Below, piece by piece: positions 56,022-64,000 of a stretch of 64,000 nucleotides of DNA. A program made the translations under genes and the position numbers. The first letter of the stretch is position 1. Every line of letters starts with the position of its first letter. Origin of the DNA: Clostridium sp. Marseille-Q2269 (GTDB taxonomy: Bacteria > Bacillota > Clostridia > Clostridiales > Clostridiaceae); contig NZ_CALSFS010000015.1 of the NCBI RefSeq assembly GCF_943736985.1, forward strand, positions 1-64,000, written 5' to 3'. The notes under the pieces were generated by a model that saw only the letters and a program-made list of their open reading frames with translations, was not told the DNA's origin and did no database searches.

Positions 56022-56675
56022 TTGCAATATTTAAAGAATGCGTTTGTTCAGTTCTTTCAATTTATACATGGAGCTGTATCAAATGTAATTAGCAATCCTA
56101 ACCTTTCTTATGGTATAGCCATAATTTTGGTTACATTAATAATAAGATTAATAATACTTCCTTTAAACATAAAGCAAACCAAATCTTCACTTAAGATGAA
56201 TGAAATACAACCAGAGATAAAAAAATTACAAGCAAAATATAAAAATGATCCTCAAAAATTAAATCAAAAAACTATGGAGATTTACAAAGAAAAAGGAGTA
56301 AATCCTTTAGGAGGATGTTTACCTTTAGTAATACAATGGCCTATATTTATAGCATTGTATTATGTATTTAATACTTTAACTGGTATAAATGGTGTAAGTT
56401 TTTTATGGGTAAAGGATTTAGCTAAGGCAGATGTAGTTTTAGCTGTACTTTCAGGTGCAACTACATATTTTTCAGGAACATTAATGGCAACTGGAGACAG
56501 TTCTCAAGCTGCACAAATGAAATCAATGAATATAGGTATGTCTATTTTCATGATAGTGATAAGTTGGAAATTAAAATCAGCCCTAGTATTATACTGGGTT
56601 ATAAATAATTTAATTCAAATAATACAAACAGTTGTAATGAAAAAATTAGAGCTAAGGGGTAAAGCCGAAGCCTAG
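56022..56675 (+). CDS. yidC: YidC/Oxa1 family membrane protein insertase
   Basis: A 217-residue insertase with about five membrane segments, the basic first cytoplasmic loop (KQTKSSLKMNEIQPEIKKLQ), and CLPLVIQWPIFIALYYV. It inserts and folds membrane proteins. The start is TTG at 56022, after GGAGG. Lies between yidD and jag. Confidence 0.95.
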   Translation: MQYLKNAFVQFFQFIHGAVSNVISNPNLSYGIAIILVTLIIRLIILPLNIKQTKSSLKMNEIQPEIKKLQAKYKNDPQKLNQKTMEIYKEKGVNPLGGCLPLVIQWPIFIALYYVFNTLTGINGVSFLWVKDLAKADVVLAVLSGATTYFSGTLMATGDSSQAAQMKSMNIGMSIFMIVISWKLKSALVLYWVINNLIQIIQTVVMKKLELRGKAEA

Positions 56676-56692
56676 GGGGTGTGACTTGGGGC

Positions 56693-57319
56693 ATGAAAGT
56701 TATTGAAATGACAGGTAAGACTATAGAAGAAGCTATTAATTATGGATTAAAGGAATTAAATACTTCTAAAGATAAGGTTGAAATAAAGGTTATTGATGAA
56801 GGAAGCAAAGGATTCCTTAATTTTATAGGTACAAGACCCGCAAAAATAGAGATGAAACTAAAAAAAGATTATGAAAAAGAGGCTAGAGATTTTTTAGAAT
56901 CTATATTAAAGAGTATGAATGTAGAGGCTAATATAACTATAAAGGAAAAGAAAGAAGTAATAAAAATAGATTTATCAGGTCCAGATATGGGCATAATTAT
57001 AGGATATAGAGGAGAAACATTAGATTCTCTACAGTATTTAGTTAGTCTTGTAATTAATAAAGACCAAAATAGTGAGTATAAAAGGGTTATACTAGATACA
57101 GAGAATTATAGAGATAAAAGAGAAGAGACACTAAAAAAACTAGCAAGAAGATTAGGTCATAAAGTAAGGGAAACTGGAAGACTTGTTAAATTGGAGCCTA
57201 TGAATCCTTATGAAAGAAGAATAATACATTCAGAACTTCAAAATAATAGCTATGTAGAAACATATAGTGAAGGTGATGAGCCTTTTAGAAAAGTTGTAAT
57301 AAATTTAAGGAAAGCCTAA
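56693..57319 (+). CDS. jag: RNA-binding protein Jag (KhpB-like)
   Basis: A 208-residue protein: Jag-N domain (EMTGKTIEEAINYGLKEL...GSKGFLNFIG), KH domain with GYRG loop (MGIIIGYRGETLDSLQYL) and R3H domain (ETGRLVKLEPMNPYERRIIH). It binds RNA and influences cell envelope functions. ATG at 56693 is preferred, 12 nt after AGGGGGT; the GTG at 56681 sits 1 nt from it. Its last codons are within the terminator at 57310-57332. Confidence 0.93.
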   Translation: MKVIEMTGKTIEEAINYGLKELNTSKDKVEIKVIDEGSKGFLNFIGTRPAKIEMKLKKDYEKEARDFLESILKSMNVEANITIKEKKEVIKIDLSGPDMGIIIGYRGETLDSLQYLVSLVINKDQNSEYKRVILDTENYRDKREETLKKLARRLGHKVRETGRLVKLEPMNPYERRIIHSELQNNSYVETYSEGDEPFRKVVINLRKA

Positions 57320-57332
57320 AGGCTTTCTTTTT
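57310..57332 (+). terminator. terminator overlapping the jag stop codon
   Basis: GAAAGCC (57310-57316) pairs with GGCTTTC (57321-57327), followed by TTTTT. The jag TAA lies in the loop. Confidence 0.85.
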
Positions 57333-57366
57333 ATATTATTGATAATATATAAAAAGAGGTGATTTT

Positions 57367-58752
57367 ATGAAGGAATTTGATACTATAGCTGCCATAGCAA
57401 CACCACTGGGAGAAGGTGGTATATCTATAATAAGAGTATCAGGGGATAAGGCATTAGATATAGTTAGTAGTATATTTAATGGGAAAAATGACAGACATTT
57501 AAATGATATAAAACCGTATACTATAAGATATGGATTTATAATTGAAAAAGAGAGTAAAGATATAATAGATGAAGTATTAGTAAGTTATATGAAAGGACCT
57601 AGAAGTTTCACAGCGGAAGATACTTTAGAAATTAATTGTCATGGAGGAGTAATCCCAACTAAAAACATTTTAAAAGAATTAATTAAATGTGGAGCAAGAC
57701 TTGCAGAGCCAGGTGAATTTACTAAAAGAGCTTTTTTAAATGGAAGAATAGATTTAAGTCAGGCAGAGGCTGTTATAGACATAATAAGATCAAAGACAGA
57801 TCTTTCTATGAAATCTGCATTAAAACAAGTGGAAGGAACTCTTTCAAATAAAATAAATTCTATAAGAAACAGAATGATTAAAATTATAGCACATATAGAG
57901 GCTACTGTAGATTATCCTGAAGATGATTTAGAAGAAATAACAGGGAAAAAAATCAAGATAGATTTAAATGGAATAATAGAAGAAATAGATAATTTGATAA
58001 GTGCCTCAGAAGAAGGTAAAATATTAAGAGAAGGGTTAAATACTGTAATAGTAGGAAAGCCTAATGTAGGAAAATCTTCTTTATTAAATGCTTTAATTAA
58101 CGAAAATAAAGCTATAGTTACAGAAATACCAGGTACTACAAGAGATGTTATAGAAGAATACATAAATATTGATGGGATACCAGTAAAAATAGTAGATACG
58201 GCAGGAATAAGAGAAACGGAAGATGTGGTAGAAAAAATTGGTGTAGAAAAATCAAAAGAAAAGATAAATGAAGCAGATTTAGTTATATTTATGTTGGATT
58301 TAAGTAGAAAAATAGATGAAGAAGATATTGAAATAATGAATTTTATAAAGAATAAGAAATATGTAATTTTATTAAATAAATTAGATTTAAATGAAGATTT
58401 AAATGTAGAAAATGATTTTATAGAAGGATTAGATTCTAAGTATATAATAAAAACATCAGTTAAAAATAATTCAGGATTAAAAGAGTTAAAAGAAAGCATA
58501 AAGGATCTTTTCTTTAGTGGAGAAATAAAGTCTGATGAACTTATAGTAACAAATGCTAGGCATCAAGAGGCTTTAATAAGAGCTAAAGAATCTTGTCTTC
58601 AGGCAATAGAAATTTTAGCAGATGAAATATCCATAGATTTAGCATCTATAGATATTAGAAATGCATGGAAATATCTTGGAGAAATTACTGGTGAAACTTT
58701 AGATGAGAACATTATAGATAAAATATTTTCTGAATTTTGTTTAGGAAAGTAG
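57367..58752 (+). CDS. mnmE: tRNA modification GTPase MnmE
   Basis: A 461-residue enzyme: folate-binding N-terminal domain ([19 protein letters not shown]), GTPase domain with G1 [10 protein letters not shown]2 PGTTRD, G3 DTAG and G4 NKLD, and the C-terminal FCLGK that carries the reactive Cys. With MnmG it modifies U34 of tRNAs to (carboxymethyl)aminomethyluridine. GAGGTG before the ATG. Confidence 0.97.
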   Translation: MKEFDTIAAIATPLGEGGISIIRVSGDKALDIVSSIFNGKNDRHLNDIKPYTIRYGFIIEKESKDIIDEVLVSYMKGPRSFTAEDTLEINCHGGVIPTKNILKELIKCGARLAEPGEFTKRAFLNGRIDLSQAEAVIDIIRSKTDLSMKSALKQVEGTLSNKINSIRNRMIKIIAHIEATVDYPEDDLEEITGKKIKIDLNGIIEEIDNLISASEEGKILREGLNTVIVGKPNVGKSSLLNALINENKAIVTEIPGTTRDVIEEYINIDGIPVKIVDTAGIRETEDVVEKIGVEKSKEKINEADLVIFMLDLSRKIDEEDIEIMNFIKNKKYVILLNKLDLNEDLNVENDFIEGLDSKYIIKTSVKNNSGLKELKESIKDLFFSGEIKSDELIVTNARHQEALIRAKESCLQAIEILADEISIDLASIDIRNAWKYLGEITGETLDENIIDKIFSEFCLGK

Positions 58753-58760
58753 GTAGTTAT

Positions 58761-60638
58761 ATGAAATATTTAGCTGGAGATTTTGATGTAGTAGTTATTG
58801 GGGCAGGTCATGCAGGGTGCGAAGCAGCATTAGCTTCTGCAAGAATGGGATGCAATACATTAATATGTACTATGAACTTAGATAGTATTGCTCTTATGGC
58901 TTGTAATCCTAATATAGGTGGAACAGCAAAGGGACATTTAGTAAGAGAAATAGATGCTCTAGGTGGTGAAATGGGAATAAATATAGACCATACATTTATA
59001 CAATCTAGAATGCTTAATACTTCTAAGGGGCCAGCAGTCCATTCATTAAGAGCTCAAGCAGATAAGAAAAGATATAGTGAAAGGATGAAACATTTATTAG
59101 AGAAACAAGAGAATCTTACATTAAGACAATTAGAAGTTATAAAAATAGATGTAGAAAATGATAAAGTTAAAGGCATTTTAACAAAAAATGGTGCATATTT
59201 TACTACAAAATCAATAATATTGTGTACTGGAACTTATTTAAAGGGTAAAATAATAATAGGAGATATAATATATAGTAGCGGACCAAGTGGATTATATCCA
59301 GCCAATGATTTATCTCAAAGTTTGTTAGATTTAGGAATAAATCTTAGAAGGTTTAAAACAGGAACTCCTGCAAGAATAAATAAAATGTCAGTAGATTTTT
59401 CTAAAATGATAGAGCAACAAGGGGATGAAAAGATAGTTCCTTTTTCCTTTATACATGATAAGTTAGAGAAAGATCAGATTTCTTGCTACTTAACTTATAC
59501 TTCAGAAGAAACTCATAAAATAATACATGAAAATATACATAGATCTCCATTGTATAATGGATCAATAGAAGGTGTAGGTCCAAGATATTGCCCATCTATT
59601 GAAGATAAGATTGTTAGATTTCCAGATAAGGATAAACATCAAATATTTATAGAACCTGAAGGTGAAAATACAGAAGAATTATATGTTGGGGGAATGTCTA
59701 GTTCATTACCAGAAGATGTTCAGATAAAGATGTATAGAAGTGTTCCAGGTTTAGAAAATGCAGAAATATTAAGGACTGCTTATGCCATAGAATATGATTG
59801 TATTGATCCTCAACAATTAAATTTAACTTTAGAATTTAAAAATATAAAAGGTCTATATGGAGCAGGTCAGTTTAATGGAAGTTCAGGTTATGAAGAAGCA
59901 GCAGCTCAAGGACTTATAGCTGGTATTAATGCTGTGTTAAAAATAAAAGAAAAAGAATCATTGATATTAAAGAGATCTGATGCTTATATAGGTGTACTTA
60001 TAGATGATCTAATAACCAAGGGAACCAATGAGCCTTATAGAATGATGACATCAAGAGCAGAATACAGGCTGTTATTAAGACAAGATAATGCAGATTTAAG
60101 ATTAACAGAAATAGGATATAAAATTGGACTTGTAAAAGAACATAGATATAATAAATTTTTAAATAGAAGAAAAAATATAGAAAATGAAATAGATAGATTA
60201 AGAAATATACAAATAACAGGGAAAAAAGAAGTAAATGAATTTTTATTGGCAAAGGATTCAGTTGAATTAAGAAAGCCTATTAGTTTATATGAATTAATAA
60301 AAAGACCAGAATTAGACTATTTTAAAGTTGAAGATCTAGATATTGAAAGACCCAATTTAAGTGAAGATGAAAAAGAAGAAGTAAATATAATTGCAAAATA
60401 TGAAGGCTATATAAATAAGCAGCTAGAACAAGTGGAGCAATTTAAAAAGTATGAAGATAGATTAATACCAAAGGATATAAAATATTCAGATATAAAAGGA
60501 CTAAGATTAGAGGCTATTCAGAAATTAGAAAAAATAAATCCTATAAATATAGGGCAGGCTTCTAGAATTTCAGGTGTATCACCGGCAGATATATCAGTAC
60601 TACTTATATATATGGAAAGAAAAAATAGAGAGAACTAA
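58761..60638 (+). CDS. mnmG: tRNA uridine-34 modification enzyme MnmG
   Basis: A 625-residue FAD protein: N-terminal [10 protein letters not shown] dinucleotide site, then [24 protein letters not shown] and the C-terminal domain that binds MnmE. Partner of MnmE. The start is ATG at 58761 ([14 protein letters not shown]), after TAGGTAG and 8 nt past the mnmE stop; a longer frame would run back into mnmE. Confidence 0.97.
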   Translation: MKYLAGDFDVVVIGAGHAGCEAALASARMGCNTLICTMNLDSIALMACNPNIGGTAKGHLVREIDALGGEMGINIDHTFIQSRMLNTSKGPAVHSLRAQADKKRYSERMKHLLEKQENLTLRQLEVIKIDVENDKVKGILTKNGAYFTTKSIILCTGTYLKGKIIIGDIIYSSGPSGLYPANDLSQSLLDLGINLRRFKTGTPARINKMSVDFSKMIEQQGDEKIVPFSFIHDKLEKDQISCYLTYTSEETHKIIHENIHRSPLYNGSIEGVGPRYCPSIEDKIVRFPDKDKHQIFIEPEGENTEELYVGGMSSSLPEDVQIKMYRSVPGLENAEILRTAYAIEYDCIDPQQLNLTLEFKNIKGLYGAGQFNGSSGYEEAAAQGLIAGINAVLKIKEKESLILKRSDAYIGVLIDDLITKGTNEPYRMMTSRAEYRLLLRQDNADLRLTEIGYKIGLVKEHRYNKFLNRRKNIENEIDRLRNIQITGKKEVNEFLLAKDSVELRKPISLYELIKRPELDYFKVEDLDIERPNLSEDEKEEVNIIAKYEGYINKQLEQVEQFKKYEDRLIPKDIKYSDIKGLRLEAIQKLEKINPINIGQASRISGVSPADISVLLIYMERKNREN

Positions 60639-60661
60639 AAAATCTTTGTGGAGGTTTTTAA

Positions 60662-61381
60662 ATGGAATTTTTCAATATACTACAATCAGCATGTAATGAT
60701 GTTAATTTAGAATTTGATGAGAAAAAATACAATCAATTCATGAGCTATAAAAATCTAATACAGGAATGGAATAAAAAAATAAATTTAACAGCTATTGTTG
60801 AAGATGAAAAAATAATAAAGAAACATTTTATAGATTGTATAAAAATATTTAAAGCTACTCCTATAGCTGGGGCTAAAAGGTTAATAGATATAGGAACAGG
60901 AGCAGGATTTCCAGGTATACCTATAAAAGTATTAAAAGAGGATATAGAAGTAACCTTATTAGATTCTCTACAAAAGAGAATAAATTTTTTAAATATAGTA
61001 ATAGGTGATCTAAAATTAAAAAATATACACTGTTTACATGGAAGAGCGGAAGATTATTCCCAGGATGTTGAGTATAGACAGTCTTATGATATAGTAACAT
61101 CTAGAGCAGTGGCTAATTTAGCAGTTTTAAGCGAATTCTGTATTCCCTTTGCAAAAAAAGGAGGTTATTTTGTAGCAATGAAAGGACCTTCTGTAGAAGA
61201 GGAAATAACAGCAGCCACAAAAGCTATAGAAATTTTAGGTGGAAAACTAGAGGATATAATAAAAATAGATATAGAAGATACAGATCTAAAACACAATTTA
61301 GTTATTATAAAAAAAGTAAAAGAAACTAGTAAAAAATACCCTAGAAAACCAGGTATAATAAAAAAGAATCCTCTAAAATAA
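60662..61381 (+). CDS. rsmG: 16S rRNA (guanine-527-N7)-methyltransferase
   Basis: A 239-residue SAM methyltransferase with motif [17 protein letters not shown] (about 77-92), [15 protein letters not shown], and a basic C-terminal tail. It methylates G527 in 16S rRNA. GGAGG precedes the ATG. 23 nt after mnmG. Confidence 0.96.
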   Translation: MEFFNILQSACNDVNLEFDEKKYNQFMSYKNLIQEWNKKINLTAIVEDEKIIKKHFIDCIKIFKATPIAGAKRLIDIGTGAGFPGIPIKVLKEDIEVTLLDSLQKRINFLNIVIGDLKLKNIHCLHGRAEDYSQDVEYRQSYDIVTSRAVANLAVLSEFCIPFAKKGGYFVAMKGPSVEEEITAATKAIEILGGKLEDIIKIDIEDTDLKHNLVIIKKVKETSKKYPRKPGIIKKNPLK

Positions 61382-61480
61382 ATGTAATAATTTGCAACTT
61401 AAAAGTAATAAAAAAAAAGAGGAAATTTATATTTAAAGAAGAAATGTAAATAATAGGAAGAGAATAAGAGGGATGGTAGT

Positions 61481-62260
61481 ATGCAAAAAAATATTAATTA
61501 TATTTCCACTGAAAAAATTATTCCCAATTTATATCAACCTAGAAAATATTTTAATGAAGAAAGCATAGAAGAATTAGCTCAATCAATAAAAGTATATGGT
61601 ATAATTCAACCTTTATCTGTGAGACAGATAAAAGACGGTGAATATGAATTGGTTGCTGGAGAAAGAAGATTAAGAGCTGCTAAAAAGTTGGGGCTAAATG
61701 AAGTACCAGCAGTTATTATAGACGTTACAGATAAGGATTCTGCAGCAATAGCATTATTAGAAAATCTACAAAGAGAAGATTTAAATTGTTTTGAAGAAGC
61801 AGAAGCTTATCATAATTTAATACAAGAGCATTTTTATACTCAAGACAAATTATCAGAAGTAATTGGAAAAAAACAGTCTACTATAGCTAATAAAATGAGA
61901 TTATTAAAGTTATCTAAAGAAGTTAGAGAAAAAATATTAGAAAATAATTTAACAGAAAGGCATGGAAGAGCTCTGTTAAAAATTAATGATGAAGATAGAC
62001 AGCTAAAGATACTAGCTATTGTTATAGAAAAAAAATTAAATGTGAAAAACACAGAAGAGTTAATAGAAAAAGAATTGTGCAATGAAAGTGATAAAAATTT
62101 AGCTTCTGATGGTAAAAAAAGAATAAAAGGAATTTTTTCGCCAGTGGTTTACGTTAATACAGTAAAGCAAGTATTTGATAAATATGGTGTTAAAGCTAAG
62201 TATAGATCTAAAGATCTAGATGATAAAATTCAGATAACAATAACAATACCTAAAAAATAG
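61481..62260 (+). CDS. noc: ParB-family nucleoid occlusion protein Noc
   Basis: A 259-residue ParB-like protein: CTPase domain with GERRLRAAKKLG and ENLQREDLN, helix-turn-helix (TQDKLSEVIGKKQSTIANKMRLL) and C-terminal dimer region. The position after rsmG and before soj/spo0J matches noc. Unlike Bacillus Noc, the conserved domain begins almost at residue 1, so the amphipathic membrane-binding N-terminus is missing; an in-frame stop lies 10 codons upstream. AGAGGGA before the ATG. Confidence 0.88.
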   Translation: MQKNINYISTEKIIPNLYQPRKYFNEESIEELAQSIKVYGIIQPLSVRQIKDGEYELVAGERRLRAAKKLGLNEVPAVIIDVTDKDSAAIALLENLQREDLNCFEEAEAYHNLIQEHFYTQDKLSEVIGKKQSTIANKMRLLKLSKEVREKILENNLTERHGRALLKINDEDRQLKILAIVIEKKLNVKNTEELIEKELCNESDKNLASDGKKRIKGIFSPVVYVNTVKQVFDKYGVKAKYRSKDLDDKIQITITIPKK

Positions 62261-62264
62261 TAGA

Positions 62265-62280
62265 TGTTTCACGTGAAACA
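62265..62280. promoter_or_regulatory. parS: parS centromere site
   Basis: TGTTTCACGTGAAACA, a perfect 16-bp match to the parS consensus bound by ParB/Spo0J. It starts 4 nt after the noc stop and is followed by CTATTTTTTTT, so it may also act as the noc terminator. Confidence 0.96.
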
Positions 62281-62387
62281 TCTATTTTTTTTATTAAATT
62301 TTAATAAAGTCTCCTAAAAGCCTTTAATTATTATACTTTAAATTATATAATTAAATGTATAATAACAATTAATTAGGTGGTGAGGAA

Positions 62388-63152
62388 GTGAAAGTAATAT
62401 CTATTTTTAATCAAAAAGGTGGTGTAGGGAAAACTACAACCAGTATAAATCTATGTTCTTGTTTAGCTATGAATGGATATAAAATATTAAGCATAGACAT
62501 AGATCCCCAAGGAAATACTACCAGTGGAATGGGATTAGATAAAAATAGTCTAGAATTATCAGTATATGATATTTTAACCTCTGATGAAATAGGAATAAAA
62601 GAGGTTATAAAACAAAGTGAGCTTATAAGTAATCTTTATATTTTACCTTCAACTATGTCTTTAGCTGGTGCTGAAATAGAACTAATAGATAAATTAGACA
62701 GAGAAAGAATTCTTTTAAATAAATTAAAGGAAATAGAAGAAGATTTCGATTATGTATTTATTGACTGCCCACCGTCATTAGGATTATTAACAATTAATGC
62801 ACTTGCAGCTTCTAATAGTGTTTTAATTCCTATACAATGTGAATTTTATTCATTAGAAGGAGTGGGACAATTAGTAAATACTATTGAATTGGTACAGAAA
62901 TCACTTAATTCTGATTTGGAAGTTGAAGGTGTAATATTATCTATGTATGATATTAGAACTAGATTATGTAATGAAGTAGCAGACGAAGTAAAAAAATATT
63001 TTAACGATAAAGTATATAAGACAACTATACCTAGGAATGTAAGATTGGCAGAAGCACCTAGTTTCGGATTACCAATAATATTATATGATTCTAAATGTAG
63101 AGGTGCACAGGCATACAATAAATTAAGTAAAGAATTTATAGACAAACAATAA
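62388..63152 (+). CDS. soj: chromosome partitioning ATPase Soj (ParA)
   Basis: A 254-residue ParA: deviant Walker A KGGVGKTT (about 10-17), DPQGNTTSG, Walker B DYVFIDCPPSLG. It drives origin segregation with Spo0J and, in Bacillus, controls DnaA. GGTGAGG precedes the GTG start. 9 nt before spo0J. Confidence 0.96.
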   Translation: MKVISIFNQKGGVGKTTTSINLCSCLAMNGYKILSIDIDPQGNTTSGMGLDKNSLELSVYDILTSDEIGIKEVIKQSELISNLYILPSTMSLAGAEIELIDKLDRERILLNKLKEIEEDFDYVFIDCPPSLGLLTINALAASNSVLIPIQCEFYSLEGVGQLVNTIELVQKSLNSDLEVEGVILSMYDIRTRLCNEVADEVKKYFNDKVYKTTIPRNVRLAEAPSFGLPIILYDSKCRGAQAYNKLSKEFIDKQ

Positions 63153-63161
63153 AAGGAGGAT

Positions 63162-64000
63162 ATGATGTTGAATAAAAAGTCAGCATTAGGAAAGGGATTG
63201 GGAGCACTAATTCCTGAAAGATCCCAAGAAAATAAAGATAATATAAATACAATATCTATAAACTTAATAAAGCCTAACAATGAACAACCTAGAAAACATT
63301 TTGATGAAGAAAAAATAGCATATTTAGCTCAATCTATAAAAGAACACGGCATTATTCAACCATTAGTTTTAAAAAAAGAAGGAAATGTATATACTATAGT
63401 AGCGGGTGAAAGAAGATGGAGAGCTGCTAAATTAGTAGGTATAAAAAAAATACCAGCTGTAGTTATGGATTTGGATGACAGAAGTGTATTAGAAATATCC
63501 TTAATAGAAAATATACAAAGACAAGATCTAAATTGCATAGAAGAAGCTCAAGCTTATAAAAATTTAATAGATGAATTTAAAATAACTCAAGAAACTTTAA
63601 GTGTAAGAATAGGAAAATCTAGAACAGCTATTGCTAATTGTATGAGATTGTTAGCATTAGATAATAGAGTTCAGCAATATTTAATTGATGGTGTCATAAC
63701 AGAAGGACATGGAAGAGCCTTATTAGCTCTAAAAGACAAAGATTTTCAATATAAATTATCACAAACAATAATTGATGAAAATCTAAGTGTTAGAGAAGTA
63801 GAAAAGCTAATAAAAAACATATACAAAGATAAAAATAATAAAGACACAAAAAATAATGACATTCTTCCCTACTATAAAGATGTACAAAGTAAGTTAGAAA
63901 GCCTATTTAATACAAAGGTTAATCTACAAAATAATAAAAATAAAGGTAAAATAGAAATAGAATATTACTCAGAAGATGATTTGCAAAGAATATTAGATAT
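63162..64000 (+). CDS. spo0J: chromosome partitioning protein Spo0J (ParB), cut by window end
   Basis: About 279 residues visible; the stop is beyond the window. Begins KKSALGKGLGALIPE, then GERRWRAAKLVG and ENIQRQDLN (CTP-binding) and a helix-turn-helix (TQETLSVRIGKSRTAIANCMRLL). It loads at parS (62265) and slides to neighbouring DNA. Three consecutive start codons follow AAAAGGAGG: ATG 63162, ATG 63165 and TTG 63168 at 2, 5 and 8 nt. The last two are better spaced. Confidence 0.93.
   Translation, partial: MMLNKKSALGKGLGALIPERSQENKDNINTISINLIKPNNEQPRKHFDEEKIAYLAQSIKEHGIIQPLVLKKEGNVYTIVAGERRWRAAKLVGIKKIPAVVMDLDDRSVLEISLIENIQRQDLNCIEEAQAYKNLIDEFKITQETLSVRIGKSRTAIANCMRLLALDNRVQQYLIDGVITEGHGRALLALKDKDFQYKLSQTIIDENLSVREVEKLIKNIYKDKNNKDTKNNDILPYYKDVQSKLESLFNTKVNLQNNKNKGKIEIEYYSEDDLQRILD

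Noticed and set aside
57912-58499. 195-codon minus-strand ORF.
   Set aside because: Antisense to mnmE; the Ser/Phe/Ile-rich composition is that of a reverse-strand shadow of an AT-rich gene.

Overview
The window is AT-rich (roughly 27-30% G+C outside the rRNA genes) and carries the replication-origin region of a clostridial chromosome. The order dnaX-ybaB-recR-yaaL-bofA, the core gyrA-gyrB-remB-recF-rlbA-dnaN-dnaA-oriC-rpmH-rnpA-yidD-yidC-jag-mnmE-mnmG-rsmG-noc-parS-soj-spo0J, and the close resemblance of RecF, RecR, MnmG and the UPF0182 protein to remembered Clostridium botulinum group I / C. sporogenes sequences point to that species cluster. This is recognition from memory, not a database search.

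Layout. The window begins about 40 nt upstream of a 16S gene that lies outside it: the promoter and leader of a third rRNA operon occupy bases 1-127. Then come (minus strand) a tandem-GNAT protein, an MFS transporter, TcdA, an EFR1-type flavodoxin-ferredoxin with an unlisted 53-residue Cys-rich peptide, a TIM-barrel protein, a Nudix hydrolase, SfsA, BofA, YaaL, RecR, YbaB and DnaX, followed by SRP RNA, tRNA-Ser(GGA) and TadA. A decayed group II intron (11468-12823) sits directly behind the terminator of tRNA-Arg(CCT). A plus-strand block encodes a phasin-like protein, an ABC1 kinase and phosphatidylserine decarboxylase.

The accessory region is a 7.4-kb integrated element (16134-23533) in tRNA-Arg(ACG), bounded by a 43-bp repeat. 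It encodes integrase, XRE repressor, excisionase-like protein, a primase-SF3 helicase, three small proteins and one HK97-type major capsid protein. It also has a cos-like sequence, but no terminase, portal, protease or tail. It looks like a phage satellite that brings its own capsid subunit, and is the best candidate here for something new.

Rightward follow a tandem duplication of a tRNA-Ser(GCT)/tRNA-Ser(TGA) pair, serS behind a divergent T-box leader, a two-gene FAD oxidoreductase/DUF1667 set with an L,D-transpeptidase, the niaR-DUF362-UPF0182 operon, an HD-domain protein, and two rRNA operons in tandem (offset exactly 6,690 bp) separated by a head-on uracil-DNA glycosylase gene and tRNA-Lys. 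Then comes the origin. dnaA-dnaN contains seven perfect TAG repeats next to a GC cluster and DnaA boxes (a DnaA-trio unwinding element), and dnaA-rpmH holds five more boxes. Transcription diverges here: leftward genes are on the minus strand and rightward genes on the plus strand, so nearly everything is co-directional with replication. The exceptions are the 13-16 kb block, the element's xre/int and the glycosylase.

Recurring translation-signal oddities: sfsA and serS both have an 8-bp hairpin between a distant Shine-Dalgarno and the start codon, and yaaL and rnpA have hairpins reaching into the ribosome binding site. Several start codons were moved from the longest ORF to the one best served by its Shine-Dalgarno.
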